DNA from: Raphanus sativus
Lineage: Eukaryota; Streptophyta; Magnoliopsida; Brassicales; Brassicaceae
Reading direction: 5' to 3'
DNA length: 64,000 nucleotides
Assembly (NCBI RefSeq): GCF_000801105.2
Contig: NC_079514.1
Location: 15,602,293-15,666,292 of the forward strand
A program made the position numbers and the translations under genes. The number at the start of each line of letters is the position of its first letter. The stretch's first letter is position 1. Below are positions 56,964 to 64,000 of this stretch, piece after piece. Under the pieces are notes generated by a model. It ran no database searches and was not told where the DNA came from. It was given only the letters and a program-made list of their open reading frames with translations.

Positions 56964-57275
56964 TAAGGGCCCTTTGGCAAAAAATTCTCTTTTAGGCCCT
57001 TCAATTATTACAAAAATATTTTAGCATGATTTTTAAAAAATTATAGTACATAAAATGTTATAAACTTTAAATATGAAAATATTTAAAATATTTTTTTTTA
57101 AAATACATGAATATTTGTTTTTGATTTTGTTTTTAAAAGAATTTAATTTTTTCTTTAAAAAATAAAAAAAAAATATTTTTAAAAAATATTGGACCCCTAA
57201 TATCATGAATCCCGAGGCGGTCGTACTGCTCGCCCTCCTAACTGAGCCAGCACTGATCTTCCCCAACTGAGAATA
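56964..57275. other. Spacer
   Basis: AT-rich, no gene seen. A short segment near 57,215-57,245 (CGCCCTCCTAACTGAGCCAGC) is less AT-rich but unrecognised. Confidence 0.4.
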
Positions 57276-57960
57276 TTATGTTGCAAAAGTAACATTAAAC
57301 AGTCTCAGATTCCTCATACATTCCATTGCCCAAATGAGCGTCTCTATCTCCGAATGAAGGGGCGACTGAGTCACTCTTGTATTTCTCACTCTCATTAAAC
57401 CGTCAAATCCTTCCAGTGTACTATACCACCCTTGTCCAGAATAAGTTTCCTGATTTTTCCATGATCCATCCGTAAAACACCGTCTACCTGGGATAGACGG
57501 TACCACTGCTACTATTGGTAGTCGAGTTTGATCACTTGAAAGTATCTCTAGGATCAATATCCAAATTGCTAATACCTTGTTATTTTTTCCTTTCCATATA
57601 TACCATAAAATTCATGCAAATTGATGATCATCCAATTCCGGAGAAACCCTCCAAAATAAATGATCCATATTTGCAAAGAATAATTGAGTGGAAAAATGTG
57701 TGGATTCGATGGAATTCGTGAGAGTGCCCAAACCTTAACCGCTGGTAGACATTCAAAAACACATGATTTATGGATTCTTCATATGCACCACATCGTACAC
57801 AAATTTTATCCTCTTGTATTTCTCTTGCTTTTAAATTTTTCTTAACCGTATGCATCATGATAACAATTGACATAAAAAAATGTTTCATCTTGGGTGGATA
57901 ATATACTTTCCAACAGAAATCCTTTAGTGGAGCAACTGAAGGACCATACTCTGGTAGCAT
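57276..57960 (-). pseudogene. LINE remnant: zf-RVT and RNase H pieces
   Basis: On the minus strand, 57,960-57,628 encodes a zf-RVT-like stretch (KDFCWKVYYPPKMKHFFMSI, CVRCGAYEESINHVFLNVYQ) and 57,557-57,276 an RNase H start (CFTDGSWKNQETYSGQGWYS, LHSEIETLIWAMECMRNL). They are in different frames and both ends are lost. This is an old, truncated non-LTR element in the opposite orientation to the copia. Confidence 0.75.
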
Positions 57961-59580
57961 TCCTTCTCTTTCTAGAGTTCCTAGAAGATAAATTTGTGTA
58001 TAATTTGTGAATTTTAAAAGTTGATGAATTTTTTAAGTTATATGTATTAATAAAATATATATACGTTGATTTATAAAATTTAATCATGACTTTTGTAAAT
58101 TGCTATTTCATGAATTTATGTTGTGTGTTTTAGATCATACATTTTGTAAATTTAATATATGATTAAGAAATTTATAATTTAAAATAATTTTAAAAATAAA
58201 TAATTAAAAAATTAAAACTAAAAATTTAAAATAGTTTTAAAAATAATTTAAAGATTTTAAAATAAAATTTTGAATTTTTTTTTTGTAAAAATTGAAAACA
58301 AAATTGTAGAAAATGAAATCAAAAATAATTTCAAAAGAAAAATATAAAAAAATTTGAATTCAAATACGTATAATTCGAAAAATATAAATTTTTAATTTTA
58401 TTTAATGATAAAACAATAAAATATAATTATACATTCAGAAAGTAATTATATGTAATGAATTATAATTTTTGTTTAAGTGCAAAAGATATTTGGCAAGAAT
58501 GATTATTTTGTTTTCTAGACTTTTCTATCACATAGGTTTTATATATCTCATAAATACACATGATATTTTGAAAGTCATGTCTTATTAGTAAAAATAGAAA
58601 GAATTTATGTTCCAATAACAATATACTTATTTAGAATCAGACAATCAACAATAACAAAGCTTTTTGGATGACAAAAGATTTTAATGAATTTTTAAAATGT
58701 CAAACCAATAACAAGAAATTCTACAAAGATTGTTAAAATCAATAAACTAATAACAATGAATCTCAAAAATTTTAAAGTTGATGAGAATTCAGTTGTCAAT
58801 AAATCCCGTAAAAGTATCATTCAAAAAATTAGTTTCCATTATCCACAATTCATCTTTGTAATAATTCCCTTTCAACTTGCATCTTTTCTAGACGATGCAT
58901 ATGCTCTTTCTCAACCGAGTCTTCGACAGAGGTCACTTATTCTATGATATGTGCATAACTTGCTTTCAATGGTGTTCTCCCACAATAATATGTACGCTTT
59001 TTTCTTTTTATTATTTTTCTATTATTTTAGTTAAGAGCACTAGTGAGAACATTTGTTAGAGTTTATCATTGCTGATGCTCTAATTAGCATGCACACTTGA
59101 TAAAGATATATAATTCTCTTATATATATATGATCATCAAACATCTAAAAACAACGATGTTGTCAGTAAAGACCACAATACAAAGCTTTTGAACTTAGTTC
59201 TTTACTATAGTTATTTTAATCAACAAAAGTTATAGAACATAATAGTTTTATGTGAAAATGATTATGACTATTGTTTAAAATTGATCCTTATGTATTTTAT
59301 AAAATAAATATAAATGGCCAGCAACATAAATGTGGTTGAGATATAGCAAAAATATAGTATCTCAAAGACATGCCTGCGTGTATACTCGGGAGGCTCATCT
59401 AATATGCATTTTTTTTTCATTTGGGGCCCAAAATATAGAAGTTAATAATTCTAATTAACTTTTTCAACTTATTTTGTCATTTATTACATCTCCAGTGATC
59501 ATACTTATTGTTATCATAATTTGACAATAACATAATTTGAAAACTTATTTAATCATTACTATGAATCACATCATAATTTA
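57961..59580. other. AT-rich spacer
   Basis: No gene or clear element. A 63-codon frame at 58,756-58,947 has no recognisable features. Confidence 0.5.
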
Positions 59581-60423
59581 TTATAAATATATATGAACAT
59601 GGCACGCACATCTGTTTCCTGAGGTGCACCAACTGCTTATTTGTTGCATCCCTAACCCTTTTGTCCTCGTCTTACACGCAGATAGGCAAGCTGCTTTGTT
59701 GTTACAACTTCCAGGCTTTTGGTTATCTAGATATATGGGACATATATCTTTTTATTTTTATTCTCTTGCCCCATTGTTCCAGCCACTGTTATATATAAAA
59801 CATAAATCTCAGTGTATGTAATGAAAAATGTTTTCAGCAAATTTTGAATACTGAAAAAATATTTTAGATAATGTTTATTGAGTTTTAAAATCATTGATTA
59901 TTTGAGGTGTATAAAACATGTAACTAATATGATATGAAGATATTTATAAGTATCATGCAAATTTCCTTGTAAATGATAAATAAACTTTATTTCTTATTCA
60001 AAAACTATACCTTGCATATTTATATACTCAGGAAACATGAATCTGAAGTATTGAAGAAAATGTGTTTATTGAATCAATTTGGATTAAAAATAATTGTTCA
60101 TAATATATTAAAACCATATATCTAGACATAATATATTTTGGATATCAGTTTCATAGATTTATCACAAAACTACTGTATATAATTTTAGAGGTTTAGATGT
60201 TATGCAATTTCATAGTGTAAATGTACTATAACCAAATGTTTGCAACAACTTAGCTTATTAAAAATAAAGTAATACATTGCAGAGAAAAATAAAATAAAGA
60301 CATTCTAATTTTTTCCTTTTAAGAATAAATGTAATATATATTACAAAAGTATGGACACAAACCTAGTACAAGAATGATGAGGAGAGTTAAAACATTAAAT
60401 GAAAATATAAGTGATTTTTTCAT
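59581..60423 (-). CDS. Defensin-like (LCR/DEFL-type) cysteine-rich secreted peptide, candidate
   Basis: Two small minus-strand exons. Exon 1 (60,423-60,363) encodes MKKSLIFSFNVLTLLIILVL, a textbook signal peptide, and ends one base into a codon at a GT donor. About 615 bp on, a Cys-rich frame (59,747-59,581) contains GSCNNKAACLSACKTRTK and then SSWCTSGNRCACHV. The spacing C-x11-C-x5-C-x3-C-x15-C-x5-C-x-C has the CxxxC...CxC core of plant defensin-like peptides; the usual eighth Cys is missing. The joined product would be 75 residues. Plant DEFLs are secreted and act in defence or in pollen-pistil signalling; the role here is unknown. Weak point: the in-phase acceptor (AAAAAG, 59,748) is poor. 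A better acceptor (AACAG, about 59,790) gives VAGTMGQEN but is out of frame with the Cys part by one base across an A run, so the gene may be frameshifted. Confidence 0.55.
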
Positions 60424-61338
60424 CCTTAGTAATATGAATGAATTGATTATGTTTTTTTATCAGAAAATTTGTTGTGTGTAAAGAACAAGAAAGAAACAAG
60501 AAAATATATGTATATATAAGAAGTCAAATTTATCCTATGTTACGATATATCTAATTTAAGCTATTTACCTCCTTTAATTTAGATAAAAGGACGTGGTTTT
60601 GCATAATTCCAGATTCTGTTTTACTTATTTGGTATATTAATGCATTGGACCCGCTCATATTTTACCAAAAATAGATATCTAATTCACAATCTATATATTT
60701 CGGTAAAAAAATAAGGTAACCCACAAATAAAATTTGAGAAGACTTCTCAAAAAGTCTTTTCATTAATATTAAATATTTTACTATTATTTTTCATTTGTAA
60801 AAATAACCCGCGCAGACTTCTTTCGACAGTGAGAAGATTTTGGAAAGACTTAGAAGTTTTTCCCGAGAAATCTTCTATAAAAAGTCAAATTCTTACAAAC
60901 TTCGCTTAATTGCAAAACTAACATGTTTATTCGAGAAATCTTTTCCGGAATTTTTGTTTTTATGTTAACAAAGGAAAGTTAGAAGACTTTGAGAGAATTC
61001 TTCTTGATGCAAAAGACATCTAGCGGAGTCTTCTGAACCAAAAAATGATGACTTTACGAAATGCTAAATGCTAAGCTCAGTCCAATTCAACATATTAAAA
61101 TTATCATTTTTTACCTGAAAAAAGTAGTCACTGAAATGTCAATGGGCATAGCAATTATAACAGAAAAAAATATATCTTAATCTGGCCAGAAAATCTTCGT
61201 TACAACTCACTAAGACAATTCAATTTGAACAACCAATGGCCAAAAGTAGAGTGCCCACCAAATCATAAAGCTCGTTGTGTGCAAGGGTAACAAAACAAGT
61301 CAAGAAGAAACAAAGGGCCAGAGTAAAATGAACTTGCC
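60424..61338. other. Spacer with dispersed AGAAGACTT-type motifs
   Basis: Between about 60,740 and 61,040 there are repeated AGAAGACTT / AAGTCTTCT motifs in both orientations inside AT-rich DNA. No gene was seen. Confidence 0.5.
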
Positions 61339-61714
61339 TTCGGATGGATGTTCAAATCCAGAGTCAACAATAGCTCGGAGAAGCTCCGGCTGAATCCTGA
61401 ACTGTTTATCCCCACGTAGCCTCTGCCACAAAGAGAAGAAAAAAAAGCTATTAATTTCCAGGAATTAATTAATAAAAGAACTTAAAAACTGCTACAAGCA
61501 TGGAAGCCTTCGTAATCTCAGAACAACCTCAAATCCAGTTAGCCAGTGTTCTCACGAAACAGATCGAAAAGCAATTAAAAACTCACTCCTTCACTGCTTC
61601 GCCTTTAACTTAGTTGCAGAATCTGGGGCTTTCTCGTCCTCTTCCTTGTAGTCAAGAGCTCCTTGTAGTCAAGAGCTCCTCCTCGTAGGCTTCGTTGTCT
61701 CCAGGATCTTCCAT
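61339..61714 (-). pseudogene. UAP56/RH15-type DEAD-box helicase, N-terminal fragment
   Basis: Exon 1 (from ATG 61,712-61,714) encodes MEDPGDNEAYEEELL, and an acidic EEDEKAPDS segment follows in another frame. After an intron, exon 2 (61,423-61,339) gives GYVGINSSGF and then, in another frame, PELLRAIVDSGFEHPSE. These match the first 70 residues or so of the mRNA export helicase UAP56 (RH15/RH56). Lesions: a 17-bp tandem duplication in exon 1 (61,645-61,661 and 61,662-61,678) that creates a stop, a one-base loss near the exon end, and a deletion of about 16 bp in exon 2. The helicase core is absent. A partial gene copy, probably carried here by duplication or a transposon. Confidence 0.8.
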
Positions 61715-62040
61715 ACTCCACAAGTTCGAAGATTATTAAAAATTAGATTCGTCGGGAATTATTATAAGCAAATAGTGTTATTAAACACTAATCATGATGA
61801 ATTCAATAATGGAGAAAATTGGAGAAGGGAGAGAAACAATATCGGGAAAGAAGACTTTGTCAAGAGTGATAATTTCTCACGTGTGAAAACAACTCAAAGA
61901 GGTAATGGCAATTTGATCAATATGTTACTAGATGATAACCCGTGCCTTGCATGAGATAAGATTATTATTAAGATATTAAGATGTTAGGTATGTTTATTTT
62001 TGATATCAGTTTAGTTTTGGGTTGTTTTTGGGTTTTAAGA

Positions 62041-62060
62041 CCCGCTCTTTAAAGAGCGGG
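62041..62060. repeat. Perfect 20-bp palindrome, with a decayed second copy
   Basis: CCCGCTCTTTAAAGAGCGGG is its own complement. A related copy at 62,621-62,638 (CCCGCCTTTTTAAAGGGCG) is followed by the same TATATTTTTGTTTTAATT-type sequence. Both look like Helitron 3' hairpins without the final CTAG. Confidence 0.75.
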
Positions 62061-63394
62061 TATATTTTTGTTTTAATTTAATTCTCATATTTGTGTTTTT
62101 TATGATTATATTTATTTTTTTTGTATCATATTTGTGTATAAATCTTAATCAAAATATATTTTATTAAATAATAACAATTTAAAATTTGATCCGGTATATT
62201 GCCGGTCGAACCTGCCAACCCGCGGATATATTGTCGGTCGAACCCGCCAACCCGAGGTTTCAGTTTTGTTTTGGTCAAAAATATGACCCGTACAACCCGC
62301 AAACAAATAATTTGTACCGGACCCGCCCCATTTAATTTTTCGGTTATTCGCAGGCTATAAACTTTCTAAAGCTAATTATTTAATTTAATTATTAAAAATA
62401 TAAACAATATTTTTGTAATAAAAAAATATATTTTAAAATCTTAAAATTGTTTTTTAAATTACCATATTTTTTAAAAAGTGTTTACTTTTTTATTTTTATT
62501 TTTAAATACTTTTCGGATCGGCGGGTACCCGCAATCTAAAATCTACCAACTCCGCACCCACCCTGATTTTTAAATGAACATATTTTATCGTAAGTTTCCT
62601 TAAAGTCTAGAATCTGACCCGCCTTTTTAAAGGGCGTGTACATTTTTGTTTTAATTATTTTTAGAAATTTAATTCTATATTTATATTTTCTGTAATTATA
62701 TTTGTAATTAATATTAATTTAGTTTAATATAATTTTTGGTTTAACTATATTAAATATGTCAAGTTACATAATTATATACTTGTGTCATATGCATTTCATA
62801 AATTTTCATAAAACTTTATTTCTAAAGTTTACAACATATTATAATTTTGTAGTAGTTACCTAACATAATTAGTCAAGAATATTCGTACCTAAAAACCCGA
62901 TTCAGAATCGACCAGAAAATCAAAATCTCATGCTCTGTGTTTTGAAATTCGATCCGGACCCGCAGTTGAACCGGTAAATCTGGTGATCCAAGATAAATCC
63001 GGTTTAGGTTTTGTGAAAAACTTAATATTTAAAAACCCACTGAACCCACGAAAAATCACTAAAATTCGGTTGTTAGTTGAACTACTGGTTGAACTAAAAT
63101 ATAACTTTTACTTTTTTTTTTGGTTTTTAATTATGTTTTAAAAATCTATTTTATATAATTTTAATAAAGAAATTAGGTTTTTTTTTGTTATCGACAATTT
63201 ATTAATAATGTTTTACTTCTGATTTACTTTGGATTTGAAATTTAATTTTATTATTCACATTACACATATAAATATTTATGAATTTTTAAGTTTTGATACT
63301 ATTTGTTAGATGTCACAAATTAACTTGTTACAAAAAAAAATCTAAACTATTTTTGATATTTTTTCTATCATGAATATAAATGCTATTAATTGTT

Positions 63395-64000
63395 ATTGAT
63401 AATATATATTTAGAATGATATTAGGCATTGAGAAATCAAAACATCTAATGTATGAATTGTTTACTGTCAATGATTGTAGTTGAATATTTTTGCTTTGCAT
63501 ATATATATATATATATATATATTTATTTATAGTTAATGTATACGTGATTTTTTTCACAACAAAATAAAGGCATCCGAAATTGTAGGAAGTAAAGGGAGTT
63601 ATAGACATCATGGATCAGTTACTTGATCGTTATGTAACCATACAATTATATAGGCATGTGTAGCAATTGTATTTTTTTTTAAATTGGACATAACTTCATA
63701 TCAATTGGACATGTTGAATAATTAATAGAATAGATTGATAATATATATTTAGAATGATATTAGGCATTGAGAAATCAAAACATCTAATGTATGAATTGTT
63801 TACTGTCAATGATTGTAGTTGAATATTTTTGCATATATATATATATATATATATTTATTTATAGTTAATGTATACGTGATTTTTTCACAACAAAATAAAG
63901 GCATCCGAAATTGTAGGAAGTAAAAGGGAGTTATAGACATCATGGATCAGTTACTTGATCGTTATGTAACCATACAATTATATAGGCATGTGTAGCAATT
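63395..64000. repeat. 339-bp direct tandem duplication, cut by window end
   Basis: ATTGATAATATATATTTAG starts at 63,395 and again at 63,734. The sequence from 63,734 to the window end repeats 63,395 onward almost base for base; the main differences are in a (TA)n tract and single A/T runs. Copy 2 is incomplete in this window. Confidence 0.93.

Larger units (their letters stand above)
61928..64000 (-). mobile_element. Helitron 3' end (minus strand) and related body
   Basis: Read on the minus strand, a worn hairpin (CTCATGC / GCACGGG) is followed by TTATCATCTAG ending at 61,928, with T next (61,927 is A on plus). To the right, 62,870-63,420 is related to the interior of the 27,968-30,334 Helitron (for example GTTGAACCGGTAAA and TTATTATTCACATT). 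No 5' end is seen before the window edge. Confidence 0.6.

Noticed and set aside
58756..58947. 63-codon plus-strand frame
   Set aside because: No recognisable domain and no exon partners in very AT-rich DNA.
59624..59821. Plus-strand frame of 65 codons
   Set aside because: It is antisense to the Cys-rich exon on the minus strand, which has a far more specific pattern.

Overview
The window is nuclear DNA of a flowering plant in the mustard family, most likely Brassica or a close relative. The evidence is AT-rich spacers, GT-AG introns in every recognisable host gene, and a run of single-copy genes that matches the Arabidopsis chromosome 2 block At2g01480 to At2g01540, as I remember that map. 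About a tenth of the window is host coding sequence; much of the rest is transposons and their debris.

Left part (1-14,131): a truncated Helitron end; a broken family-1589 gene (5,877-8,194) whose last exon is split by a LINE fragment with a 16-bp target duplication and poly(A) tail; a small DUF7054-like gene on the minus strand (8,599-9,108); one complete small Helitron (10,194-10,936); two elements with inverted ends; and unnamed exon-like fragments.

Syntenic core (14,132-34,142, resuming at 46,526-49,321): a C2-domain CAR10-like gene (+), a major latex protein gene (-), a PPR-DYW gene matching At2g01510 (+), the CLE16 peptide gene (+), and a ten-exon O-fucosyltransferase gene matching At2g01480 (-). 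Between them lie a non-coding poly(A) retroposon (16,304-17,820), a 125-bp SINE-like insert (19,771-19,895), a nearly complete but decayed L1-type LINE (21,292 to about 25,470, minus strand) and a Helitron with an internal duplication (27,968-30,334). Where Arabidopsis has WOX6 and a phytanoyl-CoA dioxygenase gene between CLE16 and the O-fucosyltransferase gene, this window has an 8.5-kb CACTA transposon (35,779-44,316) with perfect ends, TAA target duplication and both expected genes. The transposase gene carries a one-base frameshift and a probable splice-donor mutation.

Right part (49,693-64,000): a 1.6-kb element with inverted ends; a larger degenerate element carrying a nested, integrase-deleted Ty1/copia retrotransposon; a Tourist-like MITE; a LINE remnant; a two-exon defensin-like peptide gene candidate (59,581-60,423, minus); a UAP56/RH15 helicase pseudogene fragment; a Helitron 3' end; and a 339-bp tandem duplication running off the window edge.

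The host genes do not form a pathway. Their proximity reflects inherited gene order. The most novel items are the hidden defensin-like gene, the near-intact CACTA element, and the set of clean retroposition events with readable target duplications.
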